DNA of 64,000 nucleotides from Saccharibacillus sacchari DSM 19268 (lineage in GTDB: Bacteria > Bacillota > Bacilli > Paenibacillales > Paenibacillaceae): contig NZ_KK073875.1 of assembly GCF_000585395.1 (NCBI RefSeq), forward strand, positions 4,388,524 to 4,452,523. Reading direction: 5' to 3'. The notes below the pieces were generated by a model, which ran no database searches, was not told the origin of the DNA, and saw only the letters and a program-made list of their open reading frames with translations. Below are positions 52,983 through 61,805 of this stretch, one piece after another (position 1 is the first letter of the stretch; each line of letters opens with the position of its first letter). Position numbers and translations under genes: made by a program.

Positions 52983-53338
52983 GGGTGCCTCCTGTAATCA
53001 TGTTCTAGTATATGGCTTCGGTTCATTATTAGGTTTACGTTTGATCTTACACATGCAAAAACCTGTGAAACGCTTCTCCCGGTGTCTGAACGCTGTCTTT
53101 CCCGAGAAAAGCGAGCCGGACGGCTTTGTGGCCGTGCCGTCCTCGCATTCCGGCGAGAAATGCCGCCTGTCTTGCTTAGAAGACGGACGCAAGCAGTTCT
53201 TCTTATGGCTTGTATTCATTTAAGACAAGCCATCGGTCCGGCGTAAAAACGTCTCACAGGCTTTCGCTCAACTTGCTCTCGCGAAAGAAGGGCGATACAG
53301 CTCTTCTTCGCGTTTTCCGGTTCAGTTTCTTGCTCCTT
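52983..53338. other. Intergenic region between DUF2273 gene and nusB
   Basis: Two hairpins without T-runs are visible: GGACGGC/GCCGTCC (about 53112-53140) and ATGGCTTGT/ACAAGCCAT (about 53203-53233). Open frames here are unconvincing. It probably contains the nusB promoter. Confidence 0.4.
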
Positions 53339-53572
53339 TTACCGAAAAGGCCGCCAGCGTGCAGCGAGCTTCTCCCGGATTTCGCCCCAGGGAAGCAATG
53401 GACCCGAACGCAAATCTTTCCGTCGGCCGATCCAATAGCCAAACAGGGTCAAAAGAGCCACGACGACCATGTGCCAAAAGCCGACTAACAGATAAAGCAG
53501 GCCGAAAAACAATCCGCACGCGGTCCAGCTTAGTCGGCCACCGTACTCGGCCCAAATTTCATTCCATTTCAT
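53339..53572 (-). CDS. DUF2273 small membrane protein
   Basis: 77 residues, start MKWNEIWAEYGGRLSWT, with two hydrophobic segments (WTACGLFFGLLYLLVGFWHMVVVALLTLFGYWIG in parts, ~16-50) followed by a basic tail. DUF2273 proteins accompany Asp23/AmaP genes in Firmicutes. 12 nt downstream of amaP; SD AAAGGGGG. Confidence 0.82.
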   Translation of the reverse strand: MKWNEIWAEYGGRLSWTACGLFFGLLYLLVGFWHMVVVALLTLFGYWIGRRKDLRSGPLLPWGEIREKLAARWRPFR

Positions 53573-53584
53573 CGGCGGCCCCCT

Positions 53585-54124
53585 TTATTCCACGCGGCTT
53601 TTAAAGGCCTGTTGCTGCACCACGCCAGCCACGTAGACGGAGACGGAGGCCACAGGGATTCCCGTAATTTCCTGAACGAATTCCTTGACTCCGCGCTGAA
53701 TCTCATCCGTAAGTGCAGGGATTGGATATTCGCCGTCGACGACCGTGCGGATTTGCACATCAAGTCCCGGTTCGGTCATGCGGATCCGCGTTTTCGGTTC
53801 CTTGACTCCTTTTACGCGGGCAGCGGCTTTCAGGCACAGATTTTCAATCGTCTCAACCGAGATCTGAATCTCGCCAAGGTCTGTGCGTTGGTCAACAGAA
53901 TGCAGATGCCCCCGACTGCGTCGAAGCGAGACGAACAGCATTCTTAGGCTGATCAGAATTAGCACGGCGAGCGCGGCAATCAGAATCGACAGCATCGGCA
54001 GATCGAATCGGAAATCGACAGGAACCTGAACCGATCTGCTGAGCAGGAGGATTGCGAAGATGCTCAAAACCAAAATCGTGACACTGTATACGAACAGCAG
54101 CAGACGGTCTACAATTTTTGCCAC
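53585..54124 (-). CDS. amaP: Alkaline shock response membrane anchor protein AmaP
   Basis: 179 residues: two N-terminal transmembrane helices (LLLFVYSVTILVLSIFAILLL, ~8-28; LPMLSILIAALAVLILISLRM, ~44-64) and a C-terminal Asp23-like domain (ETIENLCLKAAARVKGVK, DVQIRTVVDGEYPIPALTDEIQ). In Staphylococcus AmaP anchors Asp23 at the membrane. GTG start with AGGGGG upstream; 67 nt after asp23. Confidence 0.88.
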   Translation of the reverse strand: MAKIVDRLLLFVYSVTILVLSIFAILLLSRSVQVPVDFRFDLPMLSILIAALAVLILISLRMLFVSLRRSRGHLHSVDQRTDLGEIQISVETIENLCLKAAARVKGVKEPKTRIRMTEPGLDVQIRTVVDGEYPIPALTDEIQRGVKEFVQEITGIPVASVSVYVAGVVQQQAFKSRVE

Positions 54125-54191
54125 TTGCAGCCAAGCCCCCTCAAAACGGTAGTAAACCCCGACTTTACAGGTCGGGGGTTGGAAAAAATCG

Positions 54192-54611
54192 TTATTTCAC
54201 CCGGGGAGTGCCGAGATCGAGTTCTTCGGTCCGTCCTTCGACCGCCTTCGCTCTGAACTGCACGTCATGCACATGCACATTGACTTCGATCACAGACAAT
54301 CCCGTCATCATCTCGATCGAACGTTTCACGTTGCGTTGAACCGCTCCGGCTACTTCCGGCAAACGGGAACCGTATTCCACGATAACCGATACGTCCACTG
54401 CCGCTTCACGCTGGCCGACTTCGACTTTTACGCCCTTGGACAGATTTTTGCGTCCGAGCAGCTCGGCGATGCCGCCGGCAAACCCGCCGCTCATGCCCGC
54501 GATACCTTCCACTTCGATTGTAGCCAGGCCCGCGATCACTTCGATCACTTCCGGCGCGATCTGGATCTCGCCGATCTCCGTGCGTTCAAATTCTGTAGGT
54601 AAGCTGCTCAT
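54192..54611 (-). CDS. Asp23/Gls24-family envelope stress protein
   Basis: 139 residues: GEIQIAPEVIEVIAGLATIEVEGIAGM, then GVKVEVGQREAAVDVSVIVEYG, and the C-terminal IEVNVHVHDVQF. Homologue of B. subtilis YqhY, encoded next to accBC, where it is linked to control of acetyl-CoA carboxylase (family knowledge). The ATG at 54611 lies 12 nt after AAGGTGG; 54623 is an alternative. Confidence 0.92.
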   Translation of the reverse strand: MSSLPTEFERTEIGEIQIAPEVIEVIAGLATIEVEGIAGMSGGFAGGIAELLGRKNLSKGVKVEVGQREAAVDVSVIVEYGSRLPEVAGAVQRNVKRSIEMMTGLSVIEVNVHVHDVQFRAKAVEGRTEELDLGTPRVK

Positions 54612-54694
54612 ATTCGATACCATCCACCTTATGGATTATTTATTCCTTCAATATATCATTTGCCGCCCAATGTGACAAACGGCGTTTATCACGT

Positions 54695-56047
54695 TTAGAC
54701 TTCGTTTTCTTCAAGGAATTTGATGTCGAAATCACCGCGGACGAAGGTTTCATGGTTCAACAAACGCTGGTGGAAAGGAATGGTTGTCGCAATGCCTTCG
54801 ACTGCAAATTCCGCCAATGCGCGTTTCATTTTCGCAATGGCTTCATGGCGAGTCGGCGCCCAAACAATCAATTTCGCGATCATCGAATCATAGAAGGGCG
54901 GAATGCTGTATCCTTGATAAGCTGCACTGTCTACTCGAACTCCGGGCCCGCCTGGCGGCAAGTAAAAGCTGATTTTACCCGGAGCCGGCATAAAGTTGCG
55001 ATCCGGGTCTTCCGCATTGATCCGGCATTCGATCGACCAACCATTGATTTTCACGTCAGCTTGGGCGAAGGACAGCGGATTGCCTTCAGCAACCGAAATC
55101 ATTTCCTGGATCAGATCGACGCTTGTCACCATTTCCGTAACCGGATGTTCGACCTGGATACGCGTGTTCATCTCCATAAAGTAGAAGTTATCGTCCGGAC
55201 CCAGCAGGAACTCCAGCGTACCCGCTCCCGAATAATTAACGGCGTGCGCCGCGCGTACCGCAGCTTGGCCCATGGCTTCGCGAACTTCTTCGGACAGAAC
55301 GGAACACGGTGCTTCCTCGACCAGCTTTTGACGGCGACGCTGCACGGAACAGTCACGCTCGCCCAAGTGAACGGCATTGCCGTGCTTGTCGGCGATGACC
55401 TGAATCTCGACGTGCTTCATGCCTGTCAAGAATTTCTCCAGGTAAACGCCCGCATTGCCGAAAGCCTTCTCGGCTTCTTGCTGGGCAGCCACGATCTGCT
55501 GGCGCAGCGTGTCCTCATCCTCGGCCAAACGGATGCCTTTGCCGCCTCCGCCCGCCGTTGCCTTGATGATGACCGGATAGCCGATGCCGCGAGCCAACTC
55601 CACGGCCTGTTCCAAATCTTCAACGAGACCGTCGGAACCCGGAATAACCGGTACGCCGGCCTGCTGCATGGTCGATTTGGCAACCGCTTTGTCGCCCATC
55701 TTCGTGATCGCTTCCGGCGAAGGTCCGATGAAGGCGATATTGCACGATTCGCAAATTTCCGCGAAATCCGCATTTTCGGCCAAGAATCCGTAACCCGGAT
55801 GCACGGCATCGCATTCGGTGAGCGTAGCTACGCTCATCAGGTTGGTGAAGTTCAAGTAGCTGTCTTTCGACGCTGTCGGTCCGATGCAGTAAGCTTCGTC
55901 AGCCAGACGAACATGCAACGAATCACGGTCGGCTTCGGAATAGACGGCCACTGTTGAGATACCAAGCTCGCGGCACGCACGAATAATCCGCACAGCGATC
56001 TCGCCGCGGTTGGCGATCAGAATTTTATTGAATTTCGTCGTTTCCAA
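54695..56047 (-). CDS. accC: Acetyl-CoA carboxylase, biotin carboxylase subunit
   Basis: Carboxylates the biotin on AccB with ATP and bicarbonate. 450 residues from a TTG at 56047 behind GGAAGGAGG; the ATG at 56083 that overlaps the accB stop would add 12 residues. Seen: [40 protein letters not shown]-grasp loop [32 protein letters not shown] and [16 protein letters not shown] (catalytic). Confidence 0.96.
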   Translation of the reverse strand: METTKFNKILIANRGEIAVRIIRACRELGISTVAVYSEADRDSLHVRLADEAYCIGPTASKDSYLNFTNLMSVATLTECDAVHPGYGFLAENADFAEICESCNIAFIGPSPEAITKMGDKAVAKSTMQQAGVPVIPGSDGLVEDLEQAVELARGIGYPVIIKATAGGGGKGIRLAEDEDTLRQQIVAAQQEAEKAFGNAGVYLEKFLTGMKHVEIQVIADKHGNAVHLGERDCSVQRRRQKLVEEAPCSVLSEEVREAMGQAAVRAAHAVNYSGAGTLEFLLGPDDNFYFMEMNTRIQVEHPVTEMVTSVDLIQEMISVAEGNPLSFAQADVKINGWSIECRINAEDPDRNFMPAPGKISFYLPPGGPGVRVDSAAYQGYSIPPFYDSMIAKLIVWAPTRHEAIAKMKRALAEFAVEGIATTIPFHQRLLNHETFVRGDFDIKFLEENEV

Positions 56048-56079
56048 ATCGATACGTCCTCCTTCCGTTACCGGGTCGC

Positions 56080-56550
56080 TCATTCCGCTCGAACCAGGAA
56101 CAGAGGCTGTCCGTATTCGACCAACTGTCCGTTCTCGACGAGCACTTCAACGATTTCGCCTTTCACTTCAGCCAAAAGCTCGTTCATCAGCTTCATCGCT
56201 TCGATGATGCAGACGACCGATTTTTCGTTGACGCGGCTGCCCGCGTTTACATAAACATCCGCATCCGGCGAAGGCGACGAGTAAAAAGTGCCTACCATCG
56301 GGGAGACGATTTTATGTAAAGACTCGTCTGGTACCGAAGCTTGAGCAGTTGATGCTGCTGCAGCTTGTGCGGGAACGGCTTGGATTTGCGGCTGCTGTTG
56401 GATCACTACAGGAGCTTGAAGAGCCGAAGCGTCAATACGCGATCCTTTGCGGATGACGACGCGCGCGCCTTCTTCTTCCAATTCCAATTCCTGAACCGAC
56501 GTACGGTCCAATAATTCAATGAGTTCTTTAATTTCGCTTATTTTAAACAT
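56080..56550 (-). CDS. accB: Acetyl-CoA carboxylase, biotin carboxyl carrier protein
   Basis: 156 residues: N-terminal helical region ([24 protein letters not shown]), an Ala/Gln/Pro-rich linker, and the biotinyl domain with the biotin attachment site [16 protein letters not shown]. Followed at once by accC. In B. subtilis spoIIIAH ends just upstream of accB; here lysC does. Confidence 0.96.
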   Translation of the reverse strand: MFKISEIKELIELLDRTSVQELELEEEGARVVIRKGSRIDASALQAPVVIQQQPQIQAVPAQAAAASTAQASVPDESLHKIVSPMVGTFYSSPSPDADVYVNAGSRVNEKSVVCIIEAMKLMNELLAEVKGEIVEVLVENGQLVEYGQPLFLVRAE

Positions 56551-56663
56551 TCAGGCACGCTCCTTAACATTTTCAGGCTTGTGCGGGTATTCAACCAGCT
56601 TTTTGTAAAATGCACGGCAAGCCGTTTACTAACGTTATGTATTATATCACAACACCGTAAAAT

Positions 56664-56703
56664 AAAAAGAGCGGTCTCCCGGAGGAGATTCCCGCCCTTT
56701 TCA
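56664..56703 (-). terminator. Terminator between lysC and accB
   Basis: Minus strand GGGCGGGAATCTCC pairs imperfectly with GGGAGACCGCTC, followed by TTTTTATTTT. Confidence 0.75.
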
Positions 56704-56731
56704 ACCTCTCTAACCCCTTGCCCCGCCTAAC

Positions 56732-57985
56732 TTAACGGCGATCTTGCGGGCCTCCGACAAATGCCTGTTCCTGCGTATCCAAGTTATAGGCCGTATGCAG
56801 CGCCGCAATAATATCTTTTACCTTTTCGCCTTCGATGACGCAAGAAACTTTAATTTCCGAAGTGCTGACCATCTTGATGCTTACGCCTTGGTCGGAGATC
56901 ACGCGGAACATTTCCGCGGCCACGCCGGGATGGCTGACCATTCCCGCGCCCACGATAGACACCTTAACCAGATCGGTCTCGGAAGTCAGCTCGCGGTAAG
57001 AAACGCGTTCGCGAGTGCTTTCGATGACGCTCAATGCGCGTTCGGCTTCGGTTCCGTTTACGGTAAACGAGAAATCGGCTTTGCCGTCCTGCGATCCGCT
57101 CTGCACGATAATGTCGACGTCGACGCGCTCCGCAGCCAAAGCTCCGAATATGCCCGCCAGCACGCCCGGCACGTCCGATACGCCCAAAATGCTGATACGC
57201 GCTACATTTTTATCGTAAGCGATCCCGCTTACTACCACTCCCTGCTCCATGCTTGACTCCTCCTCCACTACGGTTCCTTCATTATAGGTAAAGCTCGAAC
57301 GAACGATCAGGCGCACGCTGTTATGCTTCGCGTATTCAACGGCGCGAGGATGCAGCACCGCCGCGCCCAGATTAGCCAGCTCCAGCATTTCGTCATACGA
57401 GATCGATGGCAATTTGCGCGCGCATTTGACGATCCGCGGATCGGTCGAGTAAATGCCGTCCACGTCCGTGTAAATCTCGCAAGCGTCCGCTTTGATCGCG
57501 GCAGCCAACGCCACCGCCGTCGTATCGGAACCGCCGCGGCCGAGCGTCGTAATTTCGCCGTCTTCGCTCATCCCCTGGAATCCGGCCACAATAACGATTT
57601 TCCCTGCGTCCAGCGCTTTGATAACGCGATCCGGACGAATATTGAGGATTCTGGCGCTGCCATGATTGGCTTCGGTCTCGAATCCCGCCTGCCACCCGGT
57701 AAAAGATACCGCTTCATGACCGATAGCCTGGATTGCGATCGACAGCAGCGAGATGGAAATCTGCTCCCCTGTCGTCATCAACATATCCATTTCTCGAGCC
57801 GGCAGATTATCGCTCAAGCGCTTGGCCGAATCGATCAGATCATCCGTGGTGTCTCCCATCGCCGATACGACGACGACGCATTGATGGCCTTCTTCTTTTT
57901 TCTCGGCGATTCGCTTCGCAACCCGCTGCATCCGCTCGGTGTCGCCGACAGAACTGCCGCCGAATTTCATAACGAATAATGACAA
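56732..57985 (-). CDS. lysC: Aspartate kinase, LysC type
   Basis: First step of the aspartate family (lysine, threonine, methionine, diaminopimelate). 417 residues from a TTG at 57985 (LSLFVMKFGGSSVG) behind GGGGGAG. Catalytic domain: MKFGGSSVG, LLMTTGEQIS, GFQGMSEDGEITTLGRGGSDTTA, EIYTDVDGIYSTDPR. Two C-terminal ACT domains (ISILGVSDVPGVLAGIF; VSIVGAGMVSHPGVAAEMF) indicate end-product feedback. No lysine riboswitch seen upstream. Confidence 0.94.
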   Translation of the reverse strand: MSLFVMKFGGSSVGDTERMQRVAKRIAEKKEEGHQCVVVVSAMGDTTDDLIDSAKRLSDNLPAREMDMLMTTGEQISISLLSIAIQAIGHEAVSFTGWQAGFETEANHGSARILNIRPDRVIKALDAGKIVIVAGFQGMSEDGEITTLGRGGSDTTAVALAAAIKADACEIYTDVDGIYSTDPRIVKCARKLPSISYDEMLELANLGAAVLHPRAVEYAKHNSVRLIVRSSFTYNEGTVVEEESSMEQGVVVSGIAYDKNVARISILGVSDVPGVLAGIFGALAAERVDVDIIVQSGSQDGKADFSFTVNGTEAERALSVIESTRERVSYRELTSETDLVKVSIVGAGMVSHPGVAAEMFRVISDQGVSIKMVSTSEIKVSCVIEGEKVKDIIAALHTAYNLDTQEQAFVGGPQDRR

Positions 57986-58137
57986 AACGTGTTCACTCCC
58001 CCGCATGTTTCCGAAACTCGTTTGTCAGGCAAACGGCTCCGGTCTATTTTATCGCTTTAAATGAGTATAATACGAAAACGCCTCAATCTTCCATTGTTTT
58101 TCGGAAAATTATTTACACTTTTCTGCATAAGTATGTA

Positions 58138-58180
58138 TAAAAAAAGCTCTTCACCCGCCTAACGGTGTGAAGAGCTTTTA
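58138..58180 (-). terminator. Terminator of efp
   Basis: AAAAGCTCTTCACACCG pairs with CGGGTGAAGAGCTTTT (one mismatch), followed by a T-run on the minus strand. Confidence 0.9.
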
Positions 58181-58206
58181 AATTCCATGCCTAAATGATC
58201 AAATAA

Positions 58207-58764
58207 CTAAGCACGGGAGATGTATTTACCTTCGCGCGTATCGATCAGCAGAACGTCGCCTTCGTTGATGAACAAAGGTACTTGAACGTTATGACCGGTT
58301 TCGAGTTTTGCGTTTTTGGATGCGCCAGTCGCTGTGTTACCTTTGATACCCGGCTCTGTTTCCACAACTTTCAGCTCAACGCTTGTCGGCAGGTTAATCC
58401 CGAGGATTTCGCCTTTGTAGCTGATGATGTGCACGTTCATGTTTTCGCGAATGAATTTGAGTTCCCACTCCAATTGTTCGCTGGTCAGCGAGAATTGGTC
58501 ATAAGTCTCGTTATCCATAAACGTATGCTCTTGACCGCTTGCATACAGGTATTGCACGCCGCGGTTTTCGATTTGCGCGCGGCCGATCGTTTCACCAGCA
58601 CGGAATGTACGCTCAACTGTGTTGCCGTTGCGCAGGTTTTTGAGCTTGGAGCGCACGAATGCGGCACCTTTACCCGGTTTTACGTGTTGGAATTCGATAA
58701 CGGTGAAGATGTCGCCGTCGACTTCGACGGTAAGGCCTGTTTTAAAATCGTTAACTGAGATCAT
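58207..58764 (-). CDS. efp: Elongation factor P
   Basis: Relieves ribosome stalling at polyproline. 185 residues, three-domain [46 protein letters not shown] (read in parts), with the modifiable residue loop PGKGAAF where lysine at position ~32 is standard, the middle OB domain and the C-terminal [25 protein letters not shown]. 53 nt after the peptidase gene. Confidence 0.97.
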   Translation of the reverse strand: MISVNDFKTGLTVEVDGDIFTVIEFQHVKPGKGAAFVRSKLKNLRNGNTVERTFRAGETIGRAQIENRGVQYLYASGQEHTFMDNETYDQFSLTSEQLEWELKFIRENMNVHIISYKGEILGINLPTSVELKVVETEPGIKGNTATGASKNAKLETGHNVQVPLFINEGDVLLIDTREGKYISRA

Positions 58765-58817
58765 AGAGGATCCCTCCTTGGAATGGTTGCCTTGCTGAAG
58801 TAACTTCTAAGATTGCC

Positions 58818-59888
58818 TTATGCCATCGGCAGAAGGGTAAGCTCTTTGGTCGAAGAAGTGATGATCTCGATTCCCGTCTCGGTAATCACGATATCGTCTT
58901 CGATGCGCACGCCGCCGAAGCCCGGAATGTAGATGCCCGGTTCTACGGTTACGACCATGCCCGGCTTCAGGATATCATCGCTGAGCTTGGACAAACGCGG
59001 ACTTTCATGCACTTCCATGCCCAGTCCGTGTCCCGTGCTGTGCCCGTAGTTATCTCCGTAGCCGTACGACGAGATGATATCGCGAGTCAGAGCGTCCGCT
59101 TCGCGGCCGGTCATTCCCGGACGAATCTTGTCGAGCGCATTGAGCTGGGCTTCAAGCACGATGCCGTAGACTTCGCGATGACGGTCGCTCGCTTCGCCAA
59201 GTACAACCGTACGCGTAACGTCGGAGCAATAACCGTTGAGCAAAGCGCCGAAGTCAAAGGTAATGAATTCGTTCCCTTGCAAAACGCGTGAACTTGCTAC
59301 GCCGTGCGGCAGCGCCGAACGTTCGCCGGAAGCGACAATCGTATCAAACGACGACGAAGTTGCCCCGTTTTCGCGCATGAACATTTCCATCTGCAGATCG
59401 AGCTCGCGCTCCGTGACGCCAGGACGAATTTTCGTCAGGATATGGCTGAAGGTACGGTCCGCCAAAACGGCCGCTTCGCGCATGATCGCAAGTTCTCCCT
59501 CGTCCTTGAAGATGCGCAGGCCTTCCACAAGACCCGACACCGGCACGAGTTCGACGCCCGCCAGCGCTTCCTTATAGCTTTGATACGTCGCAAATGTGAC
59601 ATGTTCCTGCTCGAAACCGAGTTTCGCCGAAGAACCAAGCAGTTCCTTAACCGTTTCCATCACCTTGGGTGCATGCTCGACCACTTTGAAATCTTTGGCC
59701 TGCTCAGGTGCCTGCGTCATATAACGGAAGTCGGTAAGCAGATAGCTTTCGTTTTCCGTGATGAGCACGTATCCGGCGGAACCGGTAAATCCGGTCAGGT
59801 AACGACGGTTAATGTCACTGGCCACAAACATTGCGCTAACGCCTTGCAAAGCCATCGCTTCGCGCAATTTGCTTACACGCTGCTGCAT
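58818..59888 (-). CDS. pepQ: Xaa-Pro aminopeptidase/dipeptidase, M24 family
   Basis: 356 residues, like B. subtilis YqhT. N-terminal creatinase-like domain, then the pita-bread catalytic domain. Metal ligands: the aspartate in ITFDFGALLNGYCSD, the histidine in YGHSTGHGLGMEVHESP, the glutamate in VTVEPGIYIPGFGG and RIEDDIVIT. SD AGAGGAG before ATG CAGCAG. Order pepQ-efp is conserved in Bacillales. Divergent from yqhQ. Confidence 0.93.
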   Translation of the reverse strand: MQQRVSKLREAMALQGVSAMFVASDINRRYLTGFTGSAGYVLITENESYLLTDFRYMTQAPEQAKDFKVVEHAPKVMETVKELLGSSAKLGFEQEHVTFATYQSYKEALAGVELVPVSGLVEGLRIFKDEGELAIMREAAVLADRTFSHILTKIRPGVTERELDLQMEMFMRENGATSSSFDTIVASGERSALPHGVASSRVLQGNEFITFDFGALLNGYCSDVTRTVVLGEASDRHREVYGIVLEAQLNALDKIRPGMTGREADALTRDIISSYGYGDNYGHSTGHGLGMEVHESPRLSKLSDDILKPGMVVTVEPGIYIPGFGGVRIEDDIVITETGIEIITSSTKELTLLPMA

Positions 59889-60107
59889 ATTTTCTCCTCT
59901 TTCCCGGTGAACCTATATCAGTTCGTATTTTCCAGAGCTTCAAGCGAAATTACCACAGTACATTCTATCATATGCCCGCCCCCTCTGAGAAGCCTTTTTA
60001 CGCGCAAGCAACGCAGGCCCGGAAGCCGCCTGTTCGCTGGTATTTGCCTGTAAAATCCGATACAATGAAAAGAAATGTCTTTTAAAACGTTTAGGAAGGT
60101 GAAGGTT

Positions 60108-61109
60108 TTGTCTGAAAAATCTGCTCCCGTCGCCTACGGCGGACAAGCCGTGATCGAAGGAGTCATGTTCGGCGGCAAGCACGTCAACGTCACCGCGGTG
60201 CGCCGCAAGAGCGGGGAGATCACTTTCCTCGAAGTGCCCCGCGAAGAAAAAAGTTGGGTGCGCTCTTTGCGCAAGGTTCCGCTGCTTCGCGGTCTTGTTA
60301 GCTTGGTCGACTCCAGTATCAAAGGCTCCAAACACCTCAATTATTCGTTCGACGCTTATGCGGACGACGAGATGACGCCTGAAGAACGCGAAGAATTGAA
60401 AGCGAAAAACAAAAAAGGCGAAGCAAAATTAAGTCTTGGCGCTATCGTGGGCGTAACGGCAGCCGCGATTATTTCCTTTATCGTCGGCAAGGTTGTATTT
60501 ACGCTGGTACCGGTATTCGTCGAACAATTCCTGTTCAAAGGTTCGTTCGCCCATCAGATTTACCATAATCTGGCCGAAGGCGGTATCAAGCTCGTCCTGC
60601 TTCTTTTGTACCTGTATTTGATCTCGTTGACTCCGCTCGTCAAACGATTGTTCCAATATCACGGAGCCGAGCACAAAGTCATCAGCGCATTCGAAGCCGG
60701 CGAAGAACTGACGCCGAAAAACGTGCAAAAGTATACGAGATTGCATTATCGTTGCGGAAGCAGCTTTATCATGCTAACCGTGATCGTCGGCATTTTAATC
60801 TACTCGTTGTTCACTTGGGATAATTTGGCCGAGCGCGTCATTCAGCGTCTTTTGCTCCTGCCTGTCGTGATGGGCGTATCTTTCGAGTTTCTGAAGTTCA
60901 CCAACGCGCTTCGCGACGTGCCGGTGCTGCGTTATCTGGGTTACCCGGGACTGTGGCTTCAACTGCTCACGACCAAAGAACCGACCGACGAACAAGTCGA
61001 AGTGTCGATCGCTTCTTTCAACCGGATGCGCGAACTGGATGCCGTTTATCAAAAACAAGGCGTTCCCGCTTCGGCGCCGAACGCCATACTCGATCCTCTG
61101 GAGGGTTGA
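60108..61109 (+). CDS. yqhQ: DUF1385 membrane protein YqhQ
   Basis: 333 residues from a TTG at 60108 (LSEKSAPVAYGGQAVIEGVMF) with GGAAGGTGAAGG upstream; the ATG at 60075 lacks an SD. DUF1385 signatures: YGGQAVIEGVMFGGK, YHGAEHKVISAFEAGEELTP, HYRCGSSFIM. About four to five transmembrane segments (e.g. AIVGVTAAAIISFIVGKVVF). Function unknown, highly conserved. Confidence 0.88.
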   Translation: MSEKSAPVAYGGQAVIEGVMFGGKHVNVTAVRRKSGEITFLEVPREEKSWVRSLRKVPLLRGLVSLVDSSIKGSKHLNYSFDAYADDEMTPEEREELKAKNKKGEAKLSLGAIVGVTAAAIISFIVGKVVFTLVPVFVEQFLFKGSFAHQIYHNLAEGGIKLVLLLLYLYLISLTPLVKRLFQYHGAEHKVISAFEAGEELTPKNVQKYTRLHYRCGSSFIMLTVIVGILIYSLFTWDNLAERVIQRLLLLPVVMGVSFEFLKFTNALRDVPVLRYLGYPGLWLQLLTTKEPTDEQVEVSIASFNRMRELDAVYQKQGVPASAPNAILDPLEG

Positions 61110-61115
61110 TGCTTT

Positions 61116-61502
61116 ATGAAAAGACCGGGAATCGCAGGTTGGATCATTCTGGCGCTTGCCGCGGTGGGCATCCTGCAAATGATCACGAATCCTTCCATCA
61201 CTTGGTTGATTCCGATCGGCATCATTGCGGTGGTCGCCATCCTTTACTTCGTCCTGCCAAAAGCCCGTCGTTCCGGGGGCTATCGTACTTCGGACGGTAA
61301 ACGTCCCAAAATCAAGCCTTCGGCCCGCACGCAGGAAAAACTGGCACGTATGTCTTCTTCCACTTCGTCAAAGTCGTCCGCGCCTCGCGGCGTCAAACCG
61401 CCTGCACCTTCGAAAAACTCGAAGAAAAAAAAGAACTATCCGTTTCAGGTGATTGAAGGACGCAAAAGCAAAGATGATGAGGACGTGCCGAAATTCCACT
61501 GA
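61116..61502 (+). CDS. Small membrane protein with basic tail, unknown function
   Basis: 128 residues: two hydrophobic helices (GWIILALAAVGILQMI, ~8-23; ITWLIPIGIIAVVAILYFVL, ~28-47) followed by a long basic, Ser/Lys-rich cytosolic tail (TSSKSSAPRGVKPPAP, SKNSKKKKNYPFQVIEG) ending DVPKFH. SD GGAGGG; 6 nt after yqhQ, so co-transcribed with it. The repeat copy C begins at its stop codon. Confidence 0.78.
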   Translation: MKRPGIAGWIILALAAVGILQMITNPSITWLIPIGIIAVVAILYFVLPKARRSGGYRTSDGKRPKIKPSARTQEKLARMSSSTSSKSSAPRGVKPPAPSKNSKKKKNYPFQVIEGRKSKDDEDVPKFH

Positions 61503-61717
61503 GCAGGACGCTGATAGGCGGTATAACGTCGAAGTTCGTTTCGTGGAGGGACTGCGGCGCGTGCAGGGAGACGTTTCGGGCTCGATCGCCGTTGTTTTCG
61601 AAAAAATGGATTGGATTATAATTAAGGAGTTTTTCCGAAATACAAATGCTCTCTTACCTCGAAACGTCTCCCCGCTCGTGGCACTTTGGCGGTGTGCGAA
61701 ACGAAAAGCATCCTGCT
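61501..61717 (+). repeat. Structured intergenic repeat, copy C (extended)
   Basis: Successive nested arms: GAGCAGGA/TCCTGCTC, TTCGTTTCG/CGAAACGAA, outer stem GGGAGACGTTTCG (61566-61578) with CGAAACGTCTCCC (61660-61672), 13 perfect pairs, and an inner AT-rich stem TTGTTTTCG/CGAAATACAA with one bulge. Loop ATGGATTGGATTATAATTAAGG matches copy A. About 217 nt in total, between convergent genes, starting on the upstream stop codon. Confidence 0.85.
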
Positions 61718-61741
61718 CAATTTTGTAGGTAGTAAAGATTG

Positions 61742-61782
61742 AAAAAGCCAGGCCGCGGAAATTTCGCGGCCTGGCTTTTTTT
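61742..61782. terminator. Terminator of the stalk-domain glycosidase gene
   Basis: AAAAAGCCAGGCCGCG pairs with CGCGGCCTGGCTTTTT around GAAATTT; T-runs on both sides. Confidence 0.92.
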
Positions 61783-61805
61783 GAGTTTTATTTGACATTT
61801 TTCAA

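Noticed and set aside
53050-53160. Possible degenerate fifth copy of the structured repeat (shares GACAGCGT and CTCCCG with copy D)
   Set aside because: The characteristic outer and inner stems are not present; the match is short enough to be chance.
52998-53219. 73-residue minus-strand frame upstream of nusB
   Set aside because: Composition is not protein-like (Lys/Arg/Ser/Pro-rich), no ribosome-binding site, and hairpins interrupt it.
58007-58206. Lysine riboswitch in the lysC leader
   Set aside because: After removing the efp terminator only about 130 nt remain, and I do not find the conserved lysine-aptamer core; only a small CGTTTG/CAAACG hairpin is present.
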